This document shows positions 22,485 through 32,538 of a DNA stretch of 63,873 nucleotides, piece after piece. The notes beneath the pieces are model-generated. The model did no database searches and had not been told where the DNA came from. It saw only the letters and a program-made list of their open reading frames with translations. Location of the stretch: NCBI RefSeq assembly GCF_002709775.1, contig NZ_PAQR01000015.1, positions 1 through 63,873 of the forward strand. The letters are read 5' to 3'. Position 1 is the stretch's first letter, and every line of letters begins with the position of its first letter. The stretch comes from Thalassospira sp. (GTDB lineage: Bacteria; Pseudomonadota; Alphaproteobacteria; Rhodospirillales; Thalassospiraceae). Both the position numbers and the translations under genes were made by a program.

Positions 22485-23318
22485 ATGTGGAAACGTTTCA
22501 GAAGCAATATGGGCGCCATGATCGGCGTGGTCATGCTGGTTGCCGTGATCGTCATCGCCCTGATCGCCCCCTTGCTCTTCCCCGATGGGCCTTGGCAAAT
22601 GGTCCAGCGCCCGTTCCTTGCCCCCTTTGCCGTCGATGGTTTGCCGCTTGGCACCGACACGCTCGGCCGTAATGTCGCAGCCCAACTGGCCTACGGGGCG
22701 CAGGTTTCTCTTCTGGTCGGGCTGGTCTCGACGCTGGTGGCCCTTTTGATTGGTGTGCCGCTCGGTGCGCTGGCTGGCTTCTACGGCGGATACGCCGATG
22801 AAGGTGCGATGCGCTTCACCGAGTTCTTCCAGACCATCCCGAACTTCGCGTTGGCGATTGTGCTGGTCGCGATCTTTGAGCCGACCCTGTTCTCGATCAC
22901 GCTGGCAATCGCGATTGTCAGTTGGCCTCCGGTCGCGCGTCTTGTGCGTGCCGAAGTCATGTCGGTGCGCGCCCGTGAATTTGTTGATGCCGCGCGTCTG
23001 GCTGGTCTGTCCAAACCGCGCATCCTGATCCAGCAGGTTCTGCCAAATACGGTATCCCCGATCATCGTCATGGCATCCCTCATGGTGGCAACCGCGATCC
23101 TGCTTGAAAGCTCGCTTTCGTTCCTCGGGCTTGGTGATCCCAACGCCATGTCGTGGGGTTACATGATCGGGGCTGCCCGGACGGTCATTCGGACCAGCTG
23201 GTGGCTCAGCTTCTTCCCGGGCATTGCCATCGTCATCACTGTTCTTGCACTCAACCTGATTGGTGAGGGGCTCAATGATGCCTTCAATCCGCATCTGTCG
23301 CGAAAGGGCAAAGCATGA
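22485..23318 (+). CDS. ABC transporter permease (DppC type)
   Basis: The 277-residue partner permease has the DppC-type N-terminus (RSNMGAMIGVVMLVAVIVIALIAP), the HPLGTD-like PLGTDTLGRNV motif and the EAA loop REFVDAARLAGLSKPRILIQQVLPN. The ATG at 22485 directly follows the dppB-like stop; an in-frame GTG at 22440 lies inside that gene. It overlaps the ATPase gene by four bases. Confidence 0.92.
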   Translation: MWKRFRSNMGAMIGVVMLVAVIVIALIAPLLFPDGPWQMVQRPFLAPFAVDGLPLGTDTLGRNVAAQLAYGAQVSLLVGLVSTLVALLIGVPLGALAGFYGGYADEGAMRFTEFFQTIPNFALAIVLVAIFEPTLFSITLAIAIVSWPPVARLVRAEVMSVRAREFVDAARLAGLSKPRILIQQVLPNTVSPIIVMASLMVATAILLESSLSFLGLGDPNAMSWGYMIGAARTVIRTSWWLSFFPGIAIVITVLALNLIGEGLNDAFNPHLSRKGKA

Positions 23319-24934
23319 GTGAGACTCTGACAGTTGAACGGCTGACCATTGGTCTGCCCGAAGGGGCCGACCGTCCCTTTGCGGTCGAAAATGTCAGCCT
23401 GACCATCAATAAGGGTGAAATCCTGTGTGTTGTGGGCGAGTCGGGCTCTGGCAAGTCGATGACGGCCAATGCCCTGATGGGGCTTTTGCCCCAGGGTGTT
23501 GACGTCAAATCCGGCCGCGCCATGTTTGAAGCCCGCGATGTCCTGCGCCTGCCCGAAGCCGACAAACAGGCCCTTCGTGGTGCACAGATCGCCATGATCT
23601 TTCAGGAGCCGATGACGGCCCTTAACCCGCTGATGCGCATTGGCGATCAGATCTCCGAGGTCTTTGCCGCCCACGGTCTCTATACCCAGTCCGAACGCCG
23701 CAAACGCGCACTCGATCTCGTCCGCGAGGTCGGGCTTCCTGATCCGGAAAAGATCATTCGCGCCTATCCGTTCCAGCTTTCTGGTGGTCAACGCCAACGC
23801 GCGATGATCGCCATGGCCCTGGCGCTGGAACCGAAACTCCTGATCGCCGATGAACCGACAACCGCCCTTGACGTCACGACACAGGCCCAGATCCTGAAGC
23901 TCATTCTTGATCTGCGCAAACGTCGCGGCATGGCGGTGATGTTCATCACCCATGACTTTGGCGTGGTGGCCGAGATTGCTGATCAGGTCATCGTCATGCG
24001 TGAAGGCAAGCTCGTTGAACGCGGCGATGCGGCGGAAGTTCTTGATAATCCGCAGCACGAATACACAAAACGCTTGCTTGATGCCATTCCAACCGGAAAA
24101 TTTCCGGACGCACGTCAGTTAAGCGACATATCAGCGCTTGAAATCAAGAACCTTCGCAAAAACTTCCGGACCGGCGGCGGTTTGTTCAAGCCTGTCCGTG
24201 AAGTCCATGCGGTGGATGATGTGTCGTTGACCGTGGCGCGTGGCGAAGTACTTGGTCTGGTCGGCGAGTCCGGCTCTGGCAAATCCACCCTTGGCCGCAC
24301 GGCTGTGCGTCTTGTAACGCCCGATGGCGGCCATGTCATGGTCGGCGGTGTTGATCTTGCAGTATTGTCCGAGGAAGAACTCCGCCAGCAGCGCAACAAG
24401 GTCCAGATGGTGTTTCAGGATCCTTATGCCTCGCTCAATCCGCGTCAGCGGATCATGGGGGCGCTGACCGATGGCCCGATCAACCGTGGTGTGCCGAAAG
24501 AAGACGCACAGGCCAAAGCCCGTGAATTGCTTGAGATTGTCGGGCTTGGGGCGGATGCCGCCATGCGCTATCCGCACGAATTTTCCGGCGGGCAGCGTCA
24601 GCGTATCGGTATTGCGCGTGCCTTGGCGATGGAACCGGAACTGATCATCGCGGACGAGGCCGTCTCGGCCTTGGATGTGTCCATTCAGGCGCAGGTCCTT
24701 GATCTGTTGCGCGACCTGCGTGAAAAGCTGTCGCTTTCCATCTTGTTCATCACCCATGACCTGCGTGTCGCCGCCCAGCTTTGTGACCGGATTGCGGTGA
24801 TGCAAAAGGGTCGCTTGGTTGAGATCGGCCGGGTTGAGGACATCTTCCTCAACCCGCAGCAGGAATATACCCGTCAGCTTCTCGCCGCTGTGCCGGGGGC
24901 TGATTGGGCCGAACCCGAAGAAGCCACGGCATGA
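23315..24934 (+). CDS. Fused double ABC ATPase (DppD-DppF type)
   Basis: One 539-residue chain carries two complete nucleotide-binding domains: Walker [10 protein letters not shown] with signature LSGGQRQR in the first half, and GESGSGKST with FSGGQRQR in the second. Each half ends with an oligopeptide-importer C-terminal extension ([26 protein letters not shown]). It energises the importer whose permeases precede it. Fusion of the two ATPases is known in the GsiA/YejF style. It overlaps the reductase gene by four bases. Confidence 0.93.
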   Translation: MSETLTVERLTIGLPEGADRPFAVENVSLTINKGEILCVVGESGSGKSMTANALMGLLPQGVDVKSGRAMFEARDVLRLPEADKQALRGAQIAMIFQEPMTALNPLMRIGDQISEVFAAHGLYTQSERRKRALDLVREVGLPDPEKIIRAYPFQLSGGQRQRAMIAMALALEPKLLIADEPTTALDVTTQAQILKLILDLRKRRGMAVMFITHDFGVVAEIADQVIVMREGKLVERGDAAEVLDNPQHEYTKRLLDAIPTGKFPDARQLSDISALEIKNLRKNFRTGGGLFKPVREVHAVDDVSLTVARGEVLGLVGESGSGKSTLGRTAVRLVTPDGGHVMVGGVDLAVLSEEELRQQRNKVQMVFQDPYASLNPRQRIMGALTDGPINRGVPKEDAQAKARELLEIVGLGADAAMRYPHEFSGGQRQRIGIARALAMEPELIIADEAVSALDVSIQAQVLDLLRDLREKLSLSILFITHDLRVAAQLCDRIAVMQKGRLVEIGRVEDIFLNPQQEYTRQLLAAVPGADWAEPEEATA

Positions 24935-25836
24935 TTGGTGTTCTATCGTGCAGCAGGCTCGATTTGCGGGGCATTTATGGCCCGCATTTCGAGGCCCTGG
25001 CGCCTGAGCTTGACCTCCGCCTGCCAGACGAAATCGACCGGCCCGAAGATGTCAGCTTCATGGTTACCTTCATCCCGGCGGATGATGCCTTTGTCGCCTA
25101 TCCGAACCTTAAGGCAGTCTATTCCATCGGGGCCGGGGTCGATGCGATCATGGCCTGCCCGTCGCGGCCACCAAACTTGCCGGTTCACCGGGTCGAAGAC
25201 CCTGATCAGGCGCGCCAGATGGCAGGCTTCGCTGCCTTCCATGTGCTTTGGCATCATCGCAACATGGGCAATTACCTTGCCAATCAGAAAATCGCCCATT
25301 GGGAACGTCATCTGACGGGTCTGTCCCCACAGGCCCGCCGGATCGGGGTTGCCGGGTTTGGTCATATGGGCCGGGCGGTGGCCAAGGCGCTGGTCGCACT
25401 TGGCTACCCGGTGGCAAGCTATTCTCGCTCCCATCCGCAGCCAGCAGAAAATGGTGTCATCCATTACACCGCGGGCATGTTTGATGATTTCCTCGCCCAA
25501 AGCGACATCCTGATCAATGTCCTGCCCCTGACCGAACAGACCAAGGGGATCTTTGGCACTGAAACACTGGCAAAGCTGCCCAAGGGCGCTGCCCTGATCC
25601 ATCTTGGTCGTGGTGGGCAGGTTGATGAGGTGGCGCTGATTGATGCCCTTGATCGCGGGCATTTGTCGGGTGCATCGCTTGATGTGTTTGATCCCGAACC
25701 CTTGCCACCCGAACATCCGGTCTGGACCCACCCCAAGGTTTTCGTCACCCCGCATGTTGCCAGCATCTGCGAACCGCAAACCACGGTCCTTTCCATCCGC
25801 CGCACCCAACTCCAAATCGTGCCCCTCTCGGCTTAA
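24931..25836 (+). CDS. Glyoxylate/hydroxypyruvate reductase A-like 2-hydroxyacid dehydrogenase
   Basis: A D-2-hydroxyacid dehydrogenase of 301 residues with nucleotide-binding loop GFGHMGRAVAKAL, the IHLGRGGQVDE segment, and SLDVFDPEPLPPEHP...VTPHVAS with the catalytic Glu and His. It most resembles GhrA. The C-terminus ends abruptly (SIRRTQLQIVPLSA) and looks shorter than the roughly 310 residues usual for GhrA, so the last helix may be altered. The ATG overlaps the ATPase stop. It may reduce a 2-oxo acid produced by the aldolase. Confidence 0.82.
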   Translation: MIGVLSCSRLDLRGIYGPHFEALAPELDLRLPDEIDRPEDVSFMVTFIPADDAFVAYPNLKAVYSIGAGVDAIMACPSRPPNLPVHRVEDPDQARQMAGFAAFHVLWHHRNMGNYLANQKIAHWERHLTGLSPQARRIGVAGFGHMGRAVAKALVALGYPVASYSRSHPQPAENGVIHYTAGMFDDFLAQSDILINVLPLTEQTKGIFGTETLAKLPKGAALIHLGRGGQVDEVALIDALDRGHLSGASLDVFDPEPLPPEHPVWTHPKVFVTPHVASICEPQTTVLSIRRTQLQIVPLSA

Positions 25837-25857
25837 CCAGCAAAGGTAGCGCCCCAC

Positions 25858-27252
25858 ATGACCAGCATTGATCCGAACTCCCTTTCCGCCCGTGAATTGG
25901 CCCGTCGCATCAAAACCGGCGAGCTCAGCGCGACCTCGGTCATTCGTGCAACACTTGATCGTGTGGCGCGCATCAATCCGGGCATCAATGCCATCGTTCA
26001 GGATTGTGCTGCTGATGCGATGAAAGATGCCGAACATCTTGACGCCCGCATTGCCGCGGGCGATCCGGTGGGGCCGCTGGCCGGGGTGCCGGTCACGATC
26101 AAGGTGATCTCCGATCAGGCGGGCTATGCCACCACCAATGGCACGATGCTGGCCGCCGATCTGATCGCAACCCAGGACAGCCCGTTTTTGCGCAACCTCC
26201 GCTCCAAGGACGCGATTGTCATCGGGCGCACCAACACGCCGGCCTTCTCGTACCGCTGGTTTACCTCGAACAAAATGCACGGAACGACCCTTAATCCCCA
26301 TAACCCGTCCCTGACGCCGGGCGGTTCATCGGGCGGGGCGGGGGCTGCGACCTCGGCCGGTCTTGGTCATATCGGCCATGGTACGGATATCGCCGGTTCC
26401 GTGCGTTATCCGGCCTATGCCTGTGGCATTCAGGGTTTGCGCCCGACCCATGGCCGCATTCCGATGTTCAACCAGACCGGGGGTGATCGCCCGATTGGTG
26501 CCCAGCTGATGGCGGTATCCGGCCCGCTTGCGCGCCGTGTTGATGATCTCAGGCTTGGCCTTGAAGGCATGGCGGGTTATGCGCCTGAAGACGCCTGGAG
26601 TGTTCCGATGCCACTTCGCGGCCCGGACTTCGCCAAGCGGGTTGCGCTTGTCACCCATCCGGGCGGCATCAATACCGATCCACGGATTGTTGCGGACTTG
26701 GAGCGTGCCGCGGAAATTTTCCGCGCGGCGGGCTGGATCGTCGATACCCCCGACATCCCCGAAATCCGCGAAGCTGTACAGCTGCAAATCGACCTTTGGC
26801 TGTCGGACGATCACGCGACAAAACTGGCCGCAGCGCGTGAAGAAGATGATCCGGGCGCGATTGCCCTGCTCGAACATTATGCCGACCGTGCAGCGGGCAT
26901 TGATACAGCCGCCTTCAGCCAACTCTTCCTGCGCCGCTCGGCCCTCATTCGCGCCTGGCGGGCGTTCTTGGAAAACTATCCGGTCGTGCTGATGCCGGTC
27001 TCGGCCGAACTGCCCTTCCGCAAGGACGAGGATCTTGAAGGGTCCGAAACCCTGACCCGCCTCTGGGAATCCCAACTCCCGCAAATCGCCATCCCGCTTC
27101 TGGGCCTGCCGGCGATCTCGATCTGCTCGGGCGTTGAAAACACCATCCCGTCTGGCGTCCAACTCGTCAGCGCCCCCTGGCGTGAGGACATCTGCCTGAC
27201 TGCCGGCGAAGTCTTGGAGCAAGGCTTCGGCCTGCCGCAAGTGACGCTTTGA
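25858..27252 (+). CDS. Amidase (amidase-signature family)
   Basis: A 464-residue amide hydrolase. The Ser-cisSer-Lys triad is readable: Lys in PVTIKVISD, the cis-Ser in TPGGSSGGAGAA, and the nucleophile Ser in GTDIAGSVRYPA. The family cleaves carboxamides, including ureido, aryl and short aliphatic amides. As the last gene of the importer operon it probably releases ammonia or an amine from the imported compound. A terminator follows. Confidence 0.88.
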   Translation: MTSIDPNSLSARELARRIKTGELSATSVIRATLDRVARINPGINAIVQDCAADAMKDAEHLDARIAAGDPVGPLAGVPVTIKVISDQAGYATTNGTMLAADLIATQDSPFLRNLRSKDAIVIGRTNTPAFSYRWFTSNKMHGTTLNPHNPSLTPGGSSGGAGAATSAGLGHIGHGTDIAGSVRYPAYACGIQGLRPTHGRIPMFNQTGGDRPIGAQLMAVSGPLARRVDDLRLGLEGMAGYAPEDAWSVPMPLRGPDFAKRVALVTHPGGINTDPRIVADLERAAEIFRAAGWIVDTPDIPEIREAVQLQIDLWLSDDHATKLAAAREEDDPGAIALLEHYADRAAGIDTAAFSQLFLRRSALIRAWRAFLENYPVVLMPVSAELPFRKDEDLEGSETLTRLWESQLPQIAIPLLGLPAISICSGVENTIPSGVQLVSAPWREDICLTAGEVLEQGFGLPQVTL

Positions 27253-27266
27253 TCTCAAAACAGAAA

Positions 27267-27304
27267 AGCCGCAGTTGTCTGAATTCAACAGCTGCGGCTC
27301 TTTT
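27267..27304. terminator. Bidirectional terminator after the amidase gene
   Basis: AGCCGCAG (27267-27274) pairs with CTGCGGCT (27292-27299), with inner TTG/CAA pairing. CTTTT follows on the plus strand and an A run (T on the other strand) precedes. The flanking genes are convergent. Confidence 0.7.
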
Positions 27305-27327
27305 CATCGCGGCGAAAATAGATACCG

Positions 27328-28644
27328 TTATGCTTCTGCGTTCGTATTTCTGAACCGGGTCAGTCGGAACGGGGTTGGGTCGACGCAAGGCGTTTCGCCG
27401 CGGACGAGTTCGGACATCAGGCGACCACCAGCCGGTCCGCTGCCAAAGCCGTGGCCGGAGAAGCCGGTTGAGACGAAAAGGCCCGGTATGCGCTCGATGC
27501 TGCTGATCACCGGGATGGCATCCGGGGTGACATCCATGGCACCAGACCAGGTATGGGTCAGCTTTGCGTTGGCAAAGGCCGGGTGTGCCCGGGTCAGGTT
27601 GACCATCGCATTATCTACGAACGGCTGATGCGGTGCCGGGTCAAGCACACGGACTTTTTCAAACGGGGTCACTTCATCAAGCTGCCAACGGCGCAGTGTT
27701 TTCCATTCCTCGATGAAGGTCTTGCCGATGCGAAGGCGCAGTTCGTGCCAGCTGGTTTTGAGGTTGGGGATATAGTCGCGAAACAGCCGGAAACTGTCCG
27801 GGGTAATCTGTGAAACATTGGCACTGCGTTCGGCCACGGTGTAACCGCCATCAAGGCGTTTGCGGAACGCAAAATCGCCACCGCCAACCGGCATTTCCGA
27901 GACATCAGCAACACCTTCAACACGACAGGCCGTACCAAGGATTTTAAGCTGCGGCAGGTTGATCCCGAGATTGCCAAGAAACAGACGCGACCACACGCCA
28001 CCGGCAACCACGACCGACGATGCCTTTACCGTACCCTTTTCCGTGACAACCGCGCTAACGCGACCGGCCGTTGTTTCGATACCGCGCACCGCACAATCCT
28101 GAACGATGGTGGCACCAAGGCGATCTGCCGCGCGTGCCATTTCCGGCACGGCCTGGCCCGGTTCGGCCCGCCCGTCATTGGCGGTATGCAGCGCCATTTT
28201 GAAATCGGTCGACAGTCCCGGGATCAAGTCTTGCAGTTCCGGCCCGTTCAGGACTTTTGACGGCATTTTGGCCGCCTTGGCGTATTCACCCCATTTGGTG
28301 AATTCGTCAATTTCGCGCTTCGTTCGGCAGACATAGGTAATGCCGGTTTCACGGTAGCCGGTATTGATCTGAAAGCGCCGGTCAAGATCGCGCCAGAGAT
28401 TTAGGCTTTCAATCGTCAAGGGCAGCTCGACCGGATCGCGCCCCATCTGGCGCGTCCACCCCCAATTGCGCGAGCTCTGCTCGGCCGCGACCCGGCCTTT
28501 TTCAAGAACGGCAACGGAAATCCCGGCCTCCGCCAAAAACATGGCGACGGTGATACCGGCAATGCCGCCGCCAATAATGGCGACATCGACTTTTTCAGGG
28601 AACGGACGGGCAGTTTCAAATACCTGAAGATGAGGTACGGACAC
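27328..28644 (-). CDS. DAO-family FAD oxidoreductase 1 (DadA/SoxB-like)
   Basis: A 438-residue flavoprotein with an N-terminal dinucleotide motif VAIIGGGIAGITVAMFL, the EQSSRNWGWTRQMGRD segment common to amine and D-amino-acid oxidoreductases, and the C-terminal FSGHGFGSGPAGGRLMSEL loop. It should oxidise an amino acid or secondary amine and pass electrons to oxygen or a carrier. It has its own promoter region, including a perfect palindrome at 28711-28724. The nearby amine/amino-acid importer makes a shared substrate likely. Confidence 0.85.
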   Translation of the reverse strand: MSVPHLQVFETARPFPEKVDVAIIGGGIAGITVAMFLAEAGISVAVLEKGRVAAEQSSRNWGWTRQMGRDPVELPLTIESLNLWRDLDRRFQINTGYRETGITYVCRTKREIDEFTKWGEYAKAAKMPSKVLNGPELQDLIPGLSTDFKMALHTANDGRAEPGQAVPEMARAADRLGATIVQDCAVRGIETTAGRVSAVVTEKGTVKASSVVVAGGVWSRLFLGNLGINLPQLKILGTACRVEGVADVSEMPVGGGDFAFRKRLDGGYTVAERSANVSQITPDSFRLFRDYIPNLKTSWHELRLRIGKTFIEEWKTLRRWQLDEVTPFEKVRVLDPAPHQPFVDNAMVNLTRAHPAFANAKLTHTWSGAMDVTPDAIPVISSIERIPGLFVSTGFSGHGFGSGPAGGRLMSELVRGETPCVDPTPFRLTRFRNTNAEA

Positions 28645-28710
28645 TTTGAGAACTCCTTGGCCAAAGTGCAGTGGTCATTTGCCGATGGGGTCACGAGATC
28701 GATCGCGATG

Positions 28711-28724
28711 GTAATCACGATTAC
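28711..28724. promoter_or_regulatory. GTAATC-N2-GATTAC palindrome, operator candidate
   Basis: A near-perfect 14-bp palindrome, 67 bp upstream of FAD oxidoreductase 1. Twelve of its bases recur at 33462-33473 before the importer operon and its core ATCACGAT recurs at 36468-36475, pointing to a common regulator, possibly the IclR protein encoded at 33560. Confidence 0.6.
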
Positions 28725-28761
28725 GGCCCGGCACCAAGCAATTGATAAAAAGGGGTTTATG

Positions 28762-28796
28762 CCAAACGCACGCACCATATTCGGGCGTGCGTTTGG
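28762..28796 (-). terminator. Terminator after FAD oxidoreductase 2
   Basis: A 12-bp perfect stem (28762-28773 with 28785-28796) with an 11-base loop, 11 bp past the oxidoreductase stop on the minus strand. The T run is not immediate (CCCCTTTTT begins about seven bases on), so efficiency is uncertain. Confidence 0.55.
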
Positions 28797-28806
28797 AAAA
28801 TCAGGC

Positions 28807-30123
28807 TTATCCGCGCGACCGTTCAAGGAAATCACGCAGGCGGTACCACCCGGCCACAACCGGCACAAACCACGGTTTGCCGTTGTAGAATGGAACCGGC
28901 ATAAATTTGTCCCGGTCAAAGGCGGATGGCTGGTTCTGTTCACCAAGGATTTTGCGCGCCGTCTGATAGCCAAGATAGGTCATCAGGGCGACACCATTCC
29001 CGTTACACCCAACCGCAAAACTGGTCTGATCGCGGTCCCCAAGATGGGCGATTTTATCGACCGTCATGGCAACCCGGCCGCTCCAGACGTGGGTGATCTT
29101 GGTGCCGCGCAGTTGCGGCCAGATCGTGATCATGCGGGCATAAAGGCGCTTGGCAGCAGCCTTGTCTGACATATCAAACGCGCCCGGACGCGACCCGAAC
29201 AGCAGACGCGTGCCATCGGGTGACGGGCGGGTATAGATCAGATCGCGACGGGTATCAGATACCATGCGCGCATTGGGGATCAGTTCCGCCAAAAGATCTG
29301 CCGGTAGCGGTTCGGTTGCGATCTGATAACTTTTGACCGGCACAACGCGGCGCGCAACGCTTGGCGTTGCATCGGCACCGGTATAACCGTTGGTGGCGGT
29401 AATCACATGCGGGGTGCGAATTTCACCACGTGCGGTCGGCACCATTTTCTCGCCGTTATCAAGTTCGCGGACAACGCCGGCCCGGGCATGCGAACGCAGT
29501 GCGACACCGGCTGCCTTGGCGCGTTCCCGCAAAGCCTTGTGATACATGCCAGGATGCAACCCGCCATAATCATCAACCACCATGCCGCCGTGATAGTAAT
29601 CCGATCCGATGGCTTCGCGTTGATGATCGCGATCAAGGAAATGGACCTTTACACCGGTCTTGTCAGCAAGCAGGGCGCCGTGATGTTTCAGGGTTTCAAA
29701 ATTCGCACTCGAATGCGCACCAAAGAAACGCCCGGTGACCGAAAGCCCGGCATCAAGACCCTCGGTATCGATCAGGGTTTTGAGGTAATCGAAGCTTTCG
29801 TTGCTTTCCCCGATCAGACGCGACATCAATTCCGGATCAACCCCGGTCAATGCACCGCCAACGACAAGCTTCTGCCCGCTTGAGACCATGCCGCCCGATC
29901 GGGTCGAGCCCCCTTCGCCAATGCGATCACCATCAATCACCACCACATCGCGCCCGGCACGGGCAAGATGGGTTGCGGCATTCAGACCGGCATAACCCGA
30001 TCCGATGACGACCACATCGGCGCGTGTCGGCAGCGGATCCATGTTGGTTTCCGGCTCACCGACTTCCCACCAATAAGGCTTTTCCTTGAAGTCCGGGGCG
30101 TAGATATCGTCAAAACGAGGCAT
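28807..30123 (-). CDS. DAO-family FAD oxidoreductase 2
   Basis: A flavoprotein of 438 residues from the ATG at 30123 (MPRFDDIYAPDFKEKPYWWE). Landmarks are VVVIGSGYAGLNAATHLARAG and GEGGSTRSGGMVSSGQ. This group contains gamma-glutamylputrescine oxidase-like and other amine oxidoreductases. The frame continues to 30186, but the extra residues do not look like family sequence. It lies 125 bp downstream of the ABC importer ATPase gene on the same strand and could be its catabolic partner. Confidence 0.83.
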   Translation of the reverse strand: MPRFDDIYAPDFKEKPYWWEVGEPETNMDPLPTRADVVVIGSGYAGLNAATHLARAGRDVVVIDGDRIGEGGSTRSGGMVSSGQKLVVGGALTGVDPELMSRLIGESNESFDYLKTLIDTEGLDAGLSVTGRFFGAHSSANFETLKHHGALLADKTGVKVHFLDRDHQREAIGSDYYHGGMVVDDYGGLHPGMYHKALRERAKAAGVALRSHARAGVVRELDNGEKMVPTARGEIRTPHVITATNGYTGADATPSVARRVVPVKSYQIATEPLPADLLAELIPNARMVSDTRRDLIYTRPSPDGTRLLFGSRPGAFDMSDKAAAKRLYARMITIWPQLRGTKITHVWSGRVAMTVDKIAHLGDRDQTSFAVGCNGNGVALMTYLGYQTARKILGEQNQPSAFDRDKFMPVPFYNGKPWFVPVVAGWYRLRDFLERSRG

Positions 30124-30207
30124 GATGCGTCGGGCAGTTGCCCGCCTTTCTTGGGATAACAGGGTGGCGTCAGCGCCGCACGGCACTGCACATTTCTTGA
30201 AAGGACG

Positions 30208-30238
30208 GCCGGGTCAAAATTTGCCTCAATGACCCGGC
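30208..30238 (-). terminator. Hairpin downstream of the importer operon
   Basis: GCCGGGTCA (30208-30216) pairs perfectly with TGACCCGGC (30230-30238), ten bases after the ATPase stop on the minus strand. There is no real T run, so it could be a leaky terminator or a processing hairpin before FAD oxidoreductase 2. Confidence 0.45.
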
Positions 30239-30247
30239 TTAAAGATC

Positions 30248-30994
30248 TTAGAGAACCTGTCCGAGGAACTCGCGCGTACGTGGGTCTTGCGGGTTGTCGA
30301 ACAGGTCTGCAGGGGGGGCATTCTCGACGATAAGACCACGATCGGTGAAGCAGACCCGGTCGGCGACCTCGCGGGCGAACTTCATTTCGTGGGTGACGAG
30401 AATACAGGTCAGGCCATCATCAACCAGTTCACGAATGGTCAGCAGAACCTCCTTGACCGTTTCCGGATCAAGGGCGGCGGTGACTTCGTCAAACAGGATG
30501 ACTTCCGGCTGCATCGCCAGTGCCCGGGCAATCGCAACACGTTGTTGCTGACCACCCGAAAGCATCCCGGGATAACTGTCCGCCTTGTTGCCAAGACGAA
30601 CCTTTTCGAGCAATTTGCGCGCGCGGTCTTCGACCTCGGCACGCTCATGGCCCAGCACCTGGATCGGTGCCATCATGATATTCTCAAGGGCCGTCTTGTG
30701 CGGGAACAGGTTGTATTGCTGGAACACCATCGAGACTTGGTGGCGCAAGGGACGCATTTCCTTTTCGGAACGCAGTTCATGCACTCGATGATTGCCAACG
30801 CGGATAAACCCTTCATCGATCGGAAGCAGGCCGTTGATACAGCGCAGCACGGTCGATTTTCCCGAACCGGACGGTCCGATGATACAGACAGCTTCACCTT
30901 CATTAACCGAAAGCGAGATGCCCTTGAGAACTTCGAAGTCGCCAAACGACTTATGGATGTTATCGATCTCGATCAAAGCTTCGGAGCGCTTCAT
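30248..30994 (-). CDS. Polar amino-acid ABC transporter ATPase (GlnQ/HisP type)
   Basis: A 248-residue ATPase with Walker A GPSGSGKST, the amino-acid-importer Q-loop segment MVFQQYNLFPHKT, signature LSGGQQQR and Walker B VILFDEVTAALD. Ends with a typical REFLGQVL tail. It overlaps the permease gene by four bases and completes the importer. Confidence 0.93.
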   Translation of the reverse strand: MKRSEALIEIDNIHKSFGDFEVLKGISLSVNEGEAVCIIGPSGSGKSTVLRCINGLLPIDEGFIRVGNHRVHELRSEKEMRPLRHQVSMVFQQYNLFPHKTALENIMMAPIQVLGHERAEVEDRARKLLEKVRLGNKADSYPGMLSGGQQQRVAIARALAMQPEVILFDEVTAALDPETVKEVLLTIRELVDDGLTCILVTHEMKFAREVADRVCFTDRGLIVENAPPADLFDNPQDPRTREFLGQVL

Positions 30995-31809
30995 ATGTTG
31001 TCACCTTTCACAGCACGTTCCAGCCGGCGCGCGAAGATCGCGATCGGATAGCAATAGGCAAAGAACAGGAAGAGAGTTGTAAGATAGAAATAGACCAGCA
31101 CGCGTTCGCTCTCCATTGCGAGCGACGTGTTGAGGATCGTCAACACGTCCTGGATACCGGTCACGGTGGCAAGCGCGGTCGCAATGGTCAGCAGGGCATA
31201 AAGGTTCATCCAGCCCGGGATCATGCGACGCAGCGCCTGTGGCAAAATGACATGGCGATAAATCTGCGGCGTCGTATAGCCAAGCGCACGGGCTGCTTCC
31301 CATTGTCCGCTATGGATGGACTGCACAGCACCACGCACAACTTCCGAAAGGTTGGCTGCGGTCGGCAAGGCCAGACCAATCACCGCTTTGACAAAGGGCG
31401 GGAACGGAATGCGCAGGCCAAAGACCTCTACCTGGAACGGCAGAATGAACAGCATGGCAAACAGCAAGACAAGCCAGGGCGAGTTGCGCAGGAAGTTCAT
31501 GATAAAAAAGGCTGGCAAACGCAAATAGGGCGATTGCGCCAGGGTCGAAATCCCCAGCAGCGTGCCAAGAACAGTCGCCACAGCCATGGAAGCAATCGAC
31601 AGCAGGATATTGAGCGCAAAACCGCCCGTGATCGGCCAGCCATCACCCTGACCGGTCAGAAGCAATGGCAAACGCACGAAAACACGCGCCCAATGTTCTG
31701 CCCCGCCAGCCATGGCATCAACTGCGATCCAGGCCGCAATCGCGGCCAGAACGCCGCCGATCACAAGGCGTTTTTTGCCCTCATAGGAAAGTTCGAATGT
31801 CATGTTCAT
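30991..31809 (-). CDS. Polar amino-acid ABC transporter permease
   Basis: A 272-residue inner-membrane protein of the HisMQ family. The EAA motif reads SGQWEAARALGYTTPQIYRHVILPQALRRMIP. It has an N-terminal extension with an extra helix relative to its partner. Four-base overlaps on both sides show translational coupling. Confidence 0.92.
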   Translation of the reverse strand: MNMTFELSYEGKKRLVIGGVLAAIAAWIAVDAMAGGAEHWARVFVRLPLLLTGQGDGWPITGGFALNILLSIASMAVATVLGTLLGISTLAQSPYLRLPAFFIMNFLRNSPWLVLLFAMLFILPFQVEVFGLRIPFPPFVKAVIGLALPTAANLSEVVRGAVQSIHSGQWEAARALGYTTPQIYRHVILPQALRRMIPGWMNLYALLTIATALATVTGIQDVLTILNTSLAMESERVLVYFYLTTLFLFFAYCYPIAIFARRLERAVKGDNI

Positions 31810-32522
31810 TGTCCCTTTCCATAGCCGGGCAGTGTCAGATAGGCCTCAAGGCGGCTCATGCCATAAGACAGGATCGACACCAGAACGACATAGATGATCA
31901 GGATCAGAATCATGACTTCGAGCGTTCTGAAGGTGTCGTTATAAATCTGACCTGCGTAGTACATCAGCTCCGGCACGGTGATCACCGATGCCTGTGATGT
32001 GGTCTTGAACAGGTTGGTCAGAATGTTTGTCAAAGACGGCAGACAAACACGCGAAGCAATCGGTACTTCGATGCGCCAGAAGCGGGCCCAACGACTATAT
32101 CCAAGCGACCGACCAGCTTCCGTGATGGCCTTTGGCATGGTTTCAAGACCTGACCGGAATGCCTCGATCGCAAGCGCGCCACCAAACAGACTGAGCGAAA
32201 TGCATGCACAGGCAAACGCACTGAGCAATGGCACCTCAAGTCCGGTGACCGGATCAGTTGTTTTCAGCCCCAGGGTCGACAGGGTGAAATAGGCAAACAG
32301 CATTTGCAGAAGTGGCGGGGTGTTGCGGAACACTTCGACAAAAAATTCGATCAGGGCATCAAGCCAGAAGACACGCAGCGAAAGCCCAAGGGCCCCGAGC
32401 ATACCGATGAGGATAGCGACGCTCGATGAGAGCGCCGCAAGTTCCAGGGTATTGATCACACCGGTGACCAGCCAGTTTTGATAGGCCGGGTCGGCGAGCC
32501 AGGAATAATCGAGTCCGAACAA
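31806..32522 (-). CDS. Polar amino-acid ABC transporter permease
   Basis: A 238-residue HisMQ-family permease. The second half carries the EAA loop ITEAGRSLGYSRWARFWRIEVP, with about five hydrophobic segments. It starts 17 bases after the binding-protein stop and overlaps the second permease by four bases. Confidence 0.92.
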   Translation of the reverse strand: MFGLDYSWLADPAYQNWLVTGVINTLELAALSSSVAILIGMLGALGLSLRVFWLDALIEFFVEVFRNTPPLLQMLFAYFTLSTLGLKTTDPVTGLEVPLLSAFACACISLSLFGGALAIEAFRSGLETMPKAITEAGRSLGYSRWARFWRIEVPIASRVCLPSLTNILTNLFKTTSQASVITVPELMYYAGQIYNDTFRTLEVMILILIIYVVLVSILSYGMSRLEAYLTLPGYGKGQ

Positions 32523-32538
32523 CTAGCTACTCCGTTGC

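Noticed and set aside
24943..26301. 452-codon minus-strand open frame over the reductase and amidase genes
   Set aside because: Shadow frame; the plus-strand genes carry clear active-site motifs.
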